Program-made: the position numbers and the translations under genes | From: Enchytraeus crypticus | Lineage: Eukaryota; Annelida; Clitellata; Enchytraeida; Enchytraeidae | Direction of reading: 5' to 3' | Assembly (NCBI GenBank): GCA_905160935.1 | Contig: CAJHZI010000646.1 | Coordinates: 699,501-763,500 of the forward strand | Length of the DNA: 64,000 nucleotides | Shown here: positions 1 to 12,134 of the stretch, piece after piece | How positions within the stretch are numbered: position 1 is the stretch's first letter | Layout: each line of letters opens with the position of its first letter | The notes under the pieces: model-generated | Seen by the model: the letters and a program-made list of their open reading frames with translations, nothing else | Database searches by the model: none | What the model was told of the DNA's origin: nothing

Positions 1-85
1 CTTAATTGAAGAGTAAAATCTCTTAATTGAAGAGTAAAATCTCTTAATCGAAAAGTAAAATCTCTTAATCGAAAAGTAAAATCTC
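1..85. repeat. 21-bp tandem repeat
   Basis: About four copies of a 21-base unit built on TTAATCGAAAAGTAAAATCTC; the first two copies differ from the last two by AATTGAAG versus AATCGAAA. The array is cut by the window edge. Nothing recognisable follows up to about position 560. Confidence 0.85.
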
Positions 86-561
86 GGACATTCACAGGAC
101 GGGTAACACGGAAAATGAACTAAATTGCCCAACAGTTAAACTTGTGGTATCAAAAGTGGTAGATATCATCACGGTTAATAATTTCACTGTAACATTCTAC
201 TATGTATCATGCAAAAATATTCAAATACATCCTTTGTAGACTCTTTACTGAATTTCATGTGGGCCAGCGATCAAGGTTTCAAAATCATTCCATAACATGG
301 AAGAGCTTACTCCGTCTTAGCGCATATATCGACTTACATTGATAACAACTAGACAACAGAAAATCAGACAATAACCCGCACGTGTTATAAAATTCTAACC
401 TAGACAAATTGATTCTGCACTACCTTGCTCATCTTTAAAGTTTATGAAAAACATGTGCGTTTCAATTTTTCGTTAATTGCTACTGACATCTCTGTTAGGC
501 CTAATGATTCAATGTAGAAGTTGAAAGCTTTGTTAGACCTGTCTACACAATATATGCAGTA

Positions 562-680
562 GTTTAGTAGATCATAGCACAGTAGATCATAGCACAGTAG
601 ATCATAGCACAGTAGATCATAGCACAGTAGATCATAGCACAGTAGATCATAGCACAGTAGATCATAGCACAGTAGATCAA
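562..680. repeat. 15-bp minisatellite
   Basis: Eight near-perfect copies of CAGTAGATCATAGCA. The repetitive protein an open frame gives here is only the repeat read through, not a gene. Confidence 0.9.
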
Positions 681-989
681 CACAGATGAACTACAGTAGG
701 TGCACACAGAAAAGCAGTGAGTTTTAAAGATTAGAAAAAAGTTATTGTTGCACAAATTATTTAGTAGAAAAATTTAACAAAAGCAGATTAAATCGATAAA
801 AGACCCATTTGCTCATTGAAATTGCAACAGGGGTTTCTTATGTAGAAATCATTATTGGGATTTTAAAATAATTTTTTTAGTAATGTGACTTCAGAAGTAT
901 AGACTTAACATACAGGCTATTACGTTATGTTCTGGATACTGCAGATTAGATCAACCACTAAGTGCGTGCATAGGAAAATGAGATAATAT

Positions 990-1066
990 ATAGGCCTATA
1001 TATGTATATATATAATATTATATATATAAAGTATATTATATATATATACATACATAATTATGTATG

Positions 1067-1114
<48 letters not shown>

Positions 1115-1120
1115 TATTCA
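990..1120. repeat. (TA)n microsatellite
   Basis: Interrupted AT/TA dinucleotide tract. Just downstream, 1135-1250, are three loose copies of a roughly 25-base motif containing TATGGTATAGTAGGATAC. Confidence 0.85.
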
Positions 1121-1320
1121 TGCCACTCAGGAGGAAACGATGCCCTTCGTTATAGAAAGATACTTTGCTCTATGGTATAGTAGGATACAATGCGTTATGA
1201 TATAATAGGATACGATGAACTATGGTAAAGTGGGATACTATAACTTATGTAAAAATGTAAAAATCATTTAAACATCACTTTAAACTTAAAAACCGTTCCA
1301 AATTCTTTAGGAAATCTCTT

Positions 1321-1595
1321 TTTACAAGGCTGATACATATACACTATCGACCTAGTACTGACATATCTTTCTAATGTTCATCCAAGCGGCCAATCCATAT
1401 TACATAAATTTTTTTTATACTCTAGACTCTGCTTCCACTCTCCACAAAAGGCTACAACCCAGACCTTATGCAATCTATAGTTTGGAAAAATGTGGTTTCT
1501 GTGGTTTCCTGTTGCTTTATTCAGCTTGTGCTTTGTGCCTCTTACACCTCATAGAGTTAATGGTTGATCTACTCTTTAGTGTCCGAGACACAATT
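1321..1595 (-). repeat. SINE-B copy, diverged
   Basis: Read on the minus strand this contains the order seen in the better copies at 51905 and 63510: a GTGTCTCGGACAC-like piece, TAAGAGGC, GCAACAGGAAACCAC and a CTATAGATTGCATAAGGT-like piece. It is strongly diverged and lacks the tail. The remaining bases to 1860 show nothing recognisable. Confidence 0.55.
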
Positions 1596-1860
1596 TAAAA
1601 ATACTGAAATATTATCGGTAAATGTGGTATCATAACGCTATTTTTGTAATTGTATCTTTCATCGTCTACTGAATGTATTTAATTGCACTAAAACTAAGTG
1701 ATAAAAATGGGACTTCGTTAGTTTATCTGCTGGCTTAGTTGGCTTATACGTGGTACAAGCAATTCCGCAGTTTTCACCCGCCGGAGATTCTATTACAGCA
1801 TTTATCTAGACATAGTGGCAGAACATGTTTCAAATAGAGGACATTGACTCTTGGTCTTTT

Positions 1861-2130
1861 TGCCTTCAAAAGTCTTTATTTTTATATCTTATTACTGTCA
1901 CAATAATAGCAAATGCAAGCGTACTTTCGTGTAACGAGCAAAAAACAAATAATAGTAACGAAGTTTACCACAAAAGAGCCTGAACGCTTTGATGTAATAC
2001 AGTCAATATTAATAACTAAGAATAAAAATATTTAATATTTACAAATATTTACTATGTTACTGAACTGAATACTGTAGAACCTATGCAACTATACATTGTA
2101 ATTGGGCCTACTACCCTTATAAAGAAGGTA
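1861..2130. repeat. Interspersed repeat R1, copy 1
   Basis: Shares several blocks in the same order with 38590-39000, among them TACCACAAAAGAGCCT, ATACAGTCA and ATACTGTAGAACCTATG. Family unknown and no coding seen. The other copy is interrupted by a SINE-A. From 2131 to about 3580 nothing recognisable was found. Confidence 0.6.
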
Positions 2131-3584
2131 ACTCCACACCCTAGTTAAACTTTGATTCAAAGAAGAATTAAAGGAATTAAATGAATTGAAAATATTTTGC
2201 TTTCACGAAAATAGCATTGAAATTATACAAATTGCGAAGAACGAATTGCAAATTGGATATACAGGCAGAGAGCAAATAACTATTAATCATTTCGTAGAAT
2301 TAGTTTTCTCAAGATGACAACCAATTCATTATCACTGTTAATTCATTCTTCACATTAAGATATTATAATAAGAAGGAAAAAATAAATAAATGAAATAGGA
2401 TTCAGTGGACATAGTGAAGACAACACCGCTACTTATGCCAGTCTCACTGGTAGATGTATGTATGGTTGCATCGCTCGTTCTGGTTGTTTTGTATATTCTT
2501 ATATCACTCTGCGTCTACACCATACCACGCCTACTGAGCGTTAGAGACGTATAGCCTGTTATCAGTTTTCAGAATTACTGGTTTGGAGTTGTGCTCTATA
2601 GTATATTTTGTGTAGGTCTATTTTAGAGTAGCAAAAAATTGTTTGTTTTCAATTAATACTGATATTGCGGTGCTGTGGCTTTTCTAAACGAGCGGCAATT
2701 GTATAAATTTACTTATTATTATTTACTATCTTTCCTTAGTTACAAGGATGTAGGAAAGCTCGCAGTTTAAATTATTTGTTAGCAAATATTTTATAAATTT
2801 GCTTAGGATAGAAGGCATTTGCTGGATTGACACACTGCCAAAGAGACGTTAAGGGAGGTGGATACTGATGGCTATTTGGTAATGGCCCAGGAACTATTAT
2901 AAAGAGCAGGATTGGTCAAGTTCACCGGAAACTAAATAGAAATTACATAGTTATTAAAATGTAAGCAAAAATGGAAGGTATGTGATATAGAGAGAATGAC
3001 CCACAAAAACAAATAATTCATACGCGATACGATAATATGCTTAGATGAAAATTAATGCAGATGATAAAAACAATTGACGACAGGCGTTCATGAACTTTAC
3101 TAGGGACAGTACATTGACATTTGCTTAATATATGATGTAACATCTTCTGTGAACCTATTGAAGCGATATTACACATTTTAATACAAATCTCTCTATGTTT
3201 TCTTTTAAACTGTAATTTATCGAATAGGTGGATGAAATCAGTTCAAAATCTTTCCATACCATCAATAATATTTATTAGAATTTTTACTTAGCGTTGTACA
3301 AAGAATTTTGATGAACACATCGAAATTAAATATGCTGTGCACATGAGGCCGGACTAATAATTAGTGGTGTCAGACATCTACAATCACATCAAGTGTATAA
3401 CAATATACATGTAGATGGTAGCCCAGTAAACTCCAGAATGTCGCCTGATAAACTATCACTATCAATGGAGATAATGTTATGTTGTAGGCCTACGTTGCGT
3501 AACTTGGCATTACTGTGTCCAGGCTATTAGAGAGCATATTAAATACAGGGTGAGAGGGTAGCAAAAACCGAACAAGCAGAACCT

Positions 3585-3905
3585 AAAGCTCTCTCTTTTT
3601 GTCTTTCTCTCTCTCTCTTTGTTCATTGCCAATCGGAAGGTCCACGGCATATAACGCCTCCACTCTTCTATGTCGTCTATTTCCTCGTCATGTCTACATA
3701 GGAGTGGACCTTTGGACCATCTAACATTCCTAATGTCGGCTTGCCTCTGCCTCTATTTCATTCCATTCTGTCTTCTTTGACTCTTCTAGTAGACACTCCC
3801 CCCCCTTTAGAACGTGTCCTATAAAGCTCTTCTTCCTATTTCTTAATACAATTCTCAACTCTCTATCTGTACCAACTTTCTCCGGAAATTGCGTGAAAAT
3901 TGAAT
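3585..3905 (-). mobile_element. RTE-like LINE, 3' end
   Basis: Minus-strand sequence matches the C-terminal coding tail and 3' end of the LINE at 53575-54425: the AGAAATAGGAAGAAGAG block, GGACACGTTCTAA, GGCAGAGGCAAGCCGA, AGAGTGGAGGCGTTATATGC and a final CCTTCCGATTGGCAATG followed by GA repeats (CT on the plus strand). It is a 5'-truncated copy, as usual for LINEs. Confidence 0.75.
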
Positions 3906-4070
3906 ATCTATCTACGTTGATGCTTGGTTCAAGAGGTTATGCTACAGGATTGATAAACATTCAAGTTATTTCGATGAGCTTAATTGTACGAATAAGCAAG
4001 ATTAACACATCAGAGCAGTAAATAGTATGTTTAAATACGATTTAAGACAAAAGTAACAAACATACACACA

Positions 4071-4430
<360 letters not shown>

Positions 4431-4550
4431 GAAGTCGGTAAGATACTCGACCGCGGATCAGTATGTGCGGGGTTCAAATCCTGGGCTCGCTCGTCACTGA
4501 CATTGCATTCGAGTGAGGAAACTGACGTTAACCTTAGCTTTTTTTACCAG
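4431..4550 (+). mobile_element. SINE-A (tRNA-derived SINE)
   Basis: Begins GAAGTCGGTAAGATACTCGA, a tRNA A-box-like head, followed by a B-box-like GGGGTTCAAATCC. The tail is GTCACTGACAT, GAGTGAGGAAAC and GACGTTAACCTTA. Other copies lie at 11743, 33224, 38742 (-) and 51297 (-). The 3' tail matches the 3' end of the L2-like LINE at 48829-48880. Confidence 0.8.
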
Positions 4551-4551
4551 C

Positions 4552-4554
<3 letters not shown>

Positions 4555-4582
<28 letters not shown>

Positions 4583-4619
4583 ATAAAATATATATTATAT
4601 ATATATAGGCCTATATATG

Positions 4620-4668
<49 letters not shown>

Positions 4669-4860
4669 ATATTTATATATGTATATATACATACAGTATA
4701 TATATATATACATATATATATATATTTATATATGTATACATATATATGTAGATATATGTGTGTGTATGTGTGTATGTGTGTTTGTATGTGTACTGCACAT
4801 TTATAGGCCTAAACTGTATAGCATATATACATGACATGTATATATATATACTGTATAAAT
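4555..4860. repeat. (TA)n/(TG)n microsatellite
   Basis: Long interrupted TA, TATG and TG tracts. Open frames here encode only Tyr-Ile runs and are not genes. Confidence 0.9.
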
Positions 4861-5143
4861 GATCCAATCGCCCGATGTGTACGTATCTGCTATTATTAAA
4901 TGAACTTCAATTAAATTACGCCTTCTAGCGGGCTATAATATAAAGTTGTGGCAGAAGCACGTGATACGTTTCAGAAACTGTAGCATGCGCAATAGCTAAG
5001 TGTCTGTAAGTACATTAGTAAACTTCATCAGTTAGCTGACATCCTTTCTCAGTACTGTAGGATAAAGTAATCAGTACGCAAATTATTTGCAAACATATTT
5101 GATTTAGATCTGTTATGCGAACGCGGACATTGGGATATTTAAA

Positions 5144-5210
5144 ATGCATCTAAGTGCAGTTTGGAGTACCATCTGTGTCCTGTGTTTTATGACTCTGAGT
5201 GGCTCATTGG
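5144..5210 (+). CDS. Receptor exon 1: signal peptide
   Basis: ATG at 5144 opens MHLSAVWSTICVLCFMTLSG, a hydrophobic secretion signal, and ends in phase 1 before GTAAGA. No TATA box or other promoter element could be defended in 4861-5143. Confidence 0.85.
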
Positions 5211-8200
5211 GTAAGATGTTATTCATTATTGTAAGTTATATATTTCATTGGTTAATATGGAGAGTGTAATTAGATAATGTAATTAAGATAATGTAATTAA
5301 GATAATGTAATTAAGATAATGTAATGTGTTTCCTTGTTGTTCTGTGTTCGGAGTACTAAATAATACGCCAACAGTAAACTGCACTTATCGCAAGAGACGA
5401 CTGAGTAAGAATTGAGGAAAGCCACTGAAAACCATCTCAGAAGCCATATTATTCCAAAGATATGTGCTACTCTAAGGTGGGGATAAGGCACAGCCTTTCG
5501 ATGGAGTTCTTCTAATGAAGCCTGATAAGCATCGTATGATTATTAATATGATTAATATGTGGGCCTACATTAAACCGACCACTAATGAGAGAGAGTGTGA
5601 GCGAGAGAGAGAGAAAGAGAGAGAGAGTGAGAGAGAGAGAGAGAGAGAGAAAGAATATGAACAGCAGAGAATTAGTCTAAATAAAATATTAATTAAAAAG
5701 AATGCTGAATTATTTACTTTATCAGCAGCATTTAAATGTTTTAACTGATATTAACGTTGTTCAGATACCGTGGCATGAAATTGCTGTATTGCTCCAAGTG
5801 ATGTTGAGTAGTAATCTGTACCGGTGGGCAAACATACCGCTCAATAACAAATAACTAGGCAGAGATATCAAAGCTCATCAGACCTATCAGAAATAATGTT
5901 AGCATTTAATACGCATAAGTTTTCCGCTAGCACAATATGATAAGTATCCAGCAGTAGAGTAAATGAATGGTAGTTCTAATAACAGAAACTCTTTGTGATT
6001 TACGCTTATTATACTTCTCTTACTGTACCAGGCAATGAATGCTAGGCTAATTTTTAGCAGTTAAAAAAAATTTAATTGATTTAATTAGCTCACATTAGCT
6101 TATACTGAAATGACTGGGTCATCTTATATCCGTCATGATCAAATCAATGTGTAGTTTAGCTTAAGTTAATAAGCTAATAATGTTAGTACATCACCATATA
6201 GCGAAGGATTTACTATTTTTTAGAATAAGCAATGCCTCAATTTAGAATTAATGCTTTTCTAATATAATGAATGATATTCTTTCATAATTACGTGTAAAAC
6301 AATGAATTCGGTAGTCAGCACAAGAATGAAGTTTAATTTTCACTGACTGACTAATGATTTAATGGACTGCAAGGCATTGGGAATACCGAGTCTTAACGCT
6401 AATATATGTTGATTTATAATATACAATGCGCTTTATTTAGTAGATGGTGAGAGAAAAATGGATAGGCCTACTGTATAAATCTATACGCTGTGACCCGGCA
6501 GCTTCCCTGACATGTGCTATACTTAGCAAGCACTTTATTGTCCGACTTTATGAGTGTAATACAAATTAATTAATTATTTAATTCATTCATTCAATTATTA
6601 GTGCATGTTAATTGCTCTTTGTAAAGTTTGGTGGTTGTTATTTGGAAGGGTTTCAATCAAGTGTAGCAAATGGATTACGACTCTGCGGCGATGAAGTACA
6701 TTGAGATAATGCCATCAGTGCGCATTTTTTCATGTATAGTTTAGAGGACACAATGACAGTGAACTGCATAAAATTAAACTAAAGGACAACAATTACTAAT
6801 AAACATTGAGAGGAAAGTTAGAAATAACGAAAACTACAAGAACAACAACAAAGGTCTGCCACTTGGCAGAACAGGAGAGAGAGTTGTCTTAAAAGACTAC
6901 TGTGCATTTTGTGTGATTTGTCTTGTCTATTTTTGGATTGGTTAATCTTAGCCTATATATCTATATAGCCTAATCTTAAATAAGAAGAAAACAATCAATC
7001 ACCAACAAAGTAAAATTTAAATAATGTATGATTTCTGTAATTTATTCTATAATTAAGATTATTGTAGTTAAGATTATTTTTATTCTATATGATTGTTGTG
7101 ATTAATATTGATTAATATAATAAAAATAATTAATATTGCTCTATTCAGTGGAATCGTCAGTAGATGAGAAGTCTTTGTTCAGAACGCTGTTTGACGATTA
7201 TGTTGCAAGTATCAGACCGAAGAAGAACGCATCTGAGGCCGTTGTAGTCTCTATTGGATTGGATCTGCTCCTTCTGAAAGAAATCGTAATATGAATGCAT
7301 TTTACTCTAGTTGAATATACTATATTCTATTCCAGAACAAATTTTTATGAATAAGGAGGCACATCTTCCATAACAAATCATTTGATTGAAATCGCACAAT
7401 TTCATTTAAAAATGCAATCGATTCATTATTGCGTCATATTCTGCGCAGAAACTACTTTCTTATGCAAGTTGTTAGGAATTCTTAAAACTCTAGTGCAAGA
7501 AATTTATATATTCGCTAACAGCCATTGGGTTATATGGCATGGTTTTATGGCATGGTTTTATGGCATGGTTTTATGGCATGGTTTTATGGCATGATTTTAT
7601 GGCATGGTTTTATGGCATGGTTTTATGGCATGGTTTCCGCGAAAAAAAAATTCAGAGAGTTCAGATTGTGAATTAAGATATAACACAATATTAGGCCTAT
7701 AATAATTATAACGTGAGCGTAACAGAATATGGAGCAAAGTAAACGTGTTGCACAATGAAAAACCCCTCTGCGACTGTGTAGCTGTAGCGGATTCAAGTAT
7801 TATCTAAATCTCGAAGTTTCCAAACGAAAACGAACCACCGCGAGAAAAGATAATAAAGTAATGAAATTGTTGGCTTGTAAAAATAACAGCATGAAACATG
7901 CTAACTGACTTAAATGAATCATGACATAATCATTCCGAGGAAGTCACTTAAATAAACAAAAGTCATGCTGTTAGTATTAGTCTAATTGCACGTGACTCGT
8001 TCAACAGATTAATGGGGTATTTTACGTCAATATAACTTTGGAATAAGCCTACACATATGTACGTATTTAAATAGTTTACAAACCAGAAACGAGGAGACCT
8101 TTCTAGGTATGCTTTTATATTAATTCTCTGTGTATGTTATGGTTTCTTTTGGCTTTTATGTATATTTCTCATTTAAAGATATCCACACTTTGCTTGAAGC

Positions 8201-11200
8201 TACAGATTAACTTCATGGATAAACTAATGAAATAAATTTTCTGTTTAATTCTAGTTTCATTATGTAGAGGATTTAATATACATGCATCTCACATGAACTG
8301 TTGTAGGAGGAGAAGAGCCAGACTCATCGTATTGTCGGTATATTTGATGCCGTAAGTAAATTATTTAATTAATAAATCTTTAATTATTAAACCTACAATA
8401 TTTCTATAAAAGTGACGAAGAACAAAGTGATGCAATAGATAGGCTGTAATTTGATTCAAATTTTCATAGTTATCGATGAAAACCCAGCACTAGTCGAAGT
8501 TTTATACTTTCTGTGGCACGCTAAAACTTTTAAATATAACAGTTTCTGGTTTCGCTCTCTTAGTGCCCTCTCTACTGGCAGGTCCATGGTATGTAACGCT
8601 TCCACTCTTCTCTGTCCTCCGATTTGCTCTTGTCCATATATGAGTGGAAATTAAAACCTACTAACATTCCGCATATCGTTTCATTCTAATTTCTATGACC
8701 TCTTTTAGTATCCCCCTTAGAATGTGTCCTATCTTATTCATCTTCCTATATCTTATTGCATTTATTAACTGTTTATTTGTACCAACTCCCTCCAATACTT
8801 CTTCATGTGTAAATTTTGTGGATTTTTGGTTTATATAACTAATAATTAATTACATCCAAAAGAACATTTCTCACCTTGTTTCTGATTCATCAATTCTTTC
8901 TGTCGCTCATTTTACATTCAATGATTTCAAGATTGATTGCTTAGATAGTTAATTGATAGATCAATTAAGTAATATATTGACTACTTTACAAGTTAACTGG
9001 TTTATTGATTAAAATGCTTTTTTGATTAATTCTTTGATTGATATATTATTTATTTTCCCTGACTTATTGATATGTGATTTTGTTTTCCACTGATTCATAA
9101 ATAGGTGTTTTTGTTTTTCCACGATTCATTGGTATGGAATTTTGATTTTCCTTTATTTATTGATTATATAATTGATCAATTGCTTTCTCGAGTGAAACTT
9201 TCTAAAATAAAAATATAACACACATTCTCAACACATTTTGCTATTAATTAAATTGAACTTGATATTCGTGGCCTGCCACGCTAAAAATTTAAACTATATG
9301 TTGCTCTTACAGAATGTTAAATGTTTGCTCTGGCCATCGGCCGACGTTGTAGGCCTACGTGCAGCCTACTCTGTCTAAATGCTATTAATAGTTTGGAGCT
9401 TCAACTTTAATATTGATATTTGATGTAATCATATTTCTGTAACCAAAATCAATATAAATTGCACTTTTTTTATAGCAATGAGGCAAAATTATGTTTAAGC
9501 CTTCTACTGGGTATATATCAACTACATTTACATATTAGCGTATAAATGCTGCTGCTTTGCTTGATTATAGGAATGGCAAGACGATTACTTGAAGTGGGAA
9601 CCTGCGAAATATGGCAATATCACTGAGATAGTTGTTCCTCCAATGAATGTATGGCTTCCTGATTTCGTGACTCTGAACAGGTTAATAACGTTGATTAAAT
9701 CAATATCAATAATTCATTATGCTTGTCTAGTACAGGGCGAAGAATTGCAAAAGGAACGCCGATAAAACAAACAAAGAAAAGTATGTTTTATGATCATTAA
9801 GGGCTACTGGTCTGGTAGATAATTGTTTTTAATTGACACTAACGGCAAGAACTGTTTGTAGAAATTCTGATATTCCAAATATTTGAATTCTAAATATTTA
9901 TTTAAATATAGCTACAAAATGTTGGAAAAATGTATCTCTCTTTTTTTCTCCCTCTCTTTCACTATGCCTCTCTGTTTTACGACTATTATTAAGTTGAAAA
10001 AGAAACATTCTTAATCTAACACTACAGTTCCTATTTAAAGTATGGCTACTCATTAGTAGCTTTGCTCAAAGAAGATGATTTTGCCTTTGCAAACATTAAT
10101 TCTTAAATTCGTGTTCTGTTTAAATTTCTTAAAGTAGGCATATTGCTACAAGATAGCTAGTTCTATTCTAGACTTCTACTTATAGACTTGATCGATATTA
10201 CATTGGTCGGATGCTGTTATTGGCGCTTTTAGAAGTTAACAGTGAACCTAGTAATACACGAAAACCATAATTAGTTCTATACCTCATAATGCTATCTGAA
10301 TGCCACTTGGTACATTTAAGTCTCATCCGTTCTACGGAGGACTACAATAATTCTCGCTAATTTGATTGTCTACAGCGCGGAAGAATTTTATCAGGACACT
10401 TTCTACGATCACTTCAGAGTCTACATCAGCTACGAAGGTCGGGTAGCCTGGGAAATAGGAGGCATGTTCGTTACCACATGTGTGATCGACACAACGTGGT
10501 ATCCGATGGATAAACAAAACTGCACTATCATCGTAGAGAACTGGGCGTACACTCTAAAAGCCGTACGGCTGGTTCCGGTATCAGAAAAGGTTTACATGAA
10601 TAAGTACGCCCTGGACGGAATTTGGGATTTTGTTGATTCGAGTGTATGGGAGGAAGAAACCACTTATCCAATGCATCCGGACGTCCTATACCCAAGAGTT
10701 AAATTTTCGTTCCTATGGCAGCGAAAACCAAGATATTACATCGTTAACATAATGCTACCCTGCGCGTTTTTACTGTGCGTGGCCATGCTGGTGTTCTGGT
10801 TGCCGCCAGATGCCGGTGAAAAAGTGTCACTTGGTATCACTGTTCTTCTCGCATTCTCCGTGTTCCAGCTGATAATCGCTGAGAGTACTCCAGAAAACTC
10901 TGACTGCACTCCGCTACTGAGTATGTACTACACAGTTGTTATTCATTGAGCTTAAGAAATTTATAATATTTTGCATTTAGCTAGATTCAGTCGATTACTT
11001 CTACTGAATAGTTATCAGATACATTAATTTAGAGAATGTGGTTGATCAGTCGTTAGAGAAATGGTTGGAATCTTGCAAATGACTCGAATTATTTCTACCA
11101 GTGCTGTTATGCTATTACAGATTACGCCACTGATATGTATTGAATTTCTTGTGGTGTATATTGTTCACTAATTTAATTATGCAGCCTACACATTCTGAAA

Positions 11201-12099
11201 GTTCAAGCAGTGTTTAACGTCTATTTTATCTCATGTAAGTGACGAACGAGTCTTGGGTATGAACTCCAGATCTGCTTGTCCCAAAACGGATATTTAACGG
11301 TACATGCAATTTATAAAGTTCTTGATCTCTATGATATCATATAAAAATACTCGGCGATTAGAATATCGTGACTTCATAAAGCAAATACAATGAGGGGTGC
11401 TGATAATCCTAGGAATGCACTTAAGTTCAATAAGCAACTATAAATTTTTATCAATATGTAAGCATATAAATATGAAAGAATACAAATTTGAATAACAATT
11501 TAATTATAATCACAGCAGGTCTTGGCATCATCCATCAAATGTGAACTCTCGCAATGCAATATTGTATCTTCAAACTGTTCTAAAATTATTTATAGGTCTA
11601 ACTGCTTTCTTTACAATCTTCGTTGCTAGTGCAAAGTACTTCCTTAAATCCACTGAAGTATTTATAAATTTCATTAATGAACTACTGATACAGTCACCAT
11701 TTGCGTTATTGTTTAATATCTAAATCTACATTCTACATGGCTAGATCCAGTGGCTATGTCAGTAATATATTCGACAAGGATCAGTATGTGCGGGGTTCAA
11801 ATCCTGGGTTGGCCCATTACTGACATCGCTTTCGAGTGAGGAAACTGATGTTAACATTAGGTTTACCATATGTTTTTAAATGCTACTCATTTCACTTGAA
11901 AGTAGCCATGTGGGAGGGGATATGGCGTAACGGGGAGGGGATATGGCGTAACGGTTAGAGTTTTCACCTCGGATACAAGTTGCCTGGGTTCAAAGCCCAG
12001 GTCAGCCAACAAATGATGGATATCCCCTTGGGCCCATGGAAGGTTAATCTTGTATCAGACCAGACACCGGCCATGACACCGCTATAGAAATTGTCGGAG

Positions 12100-12134
<35 letters not shown>

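Noticed and set aside
564-755. 63-residue minus-strand frame with repeated MIYCA
   Set aside because: It is the 15-bp minisatellite translated.
4577-4867. Tyr/Ile-rich frames on both strands
   Set aside because: Read-through of TA/TG microsatellites; same for frames at 1002, 29662, 35549 and 50008.
10332-10517. Minus-strand frame
   Set aside because: Antisense shadow of the receptor exon carrying the Cys loop.
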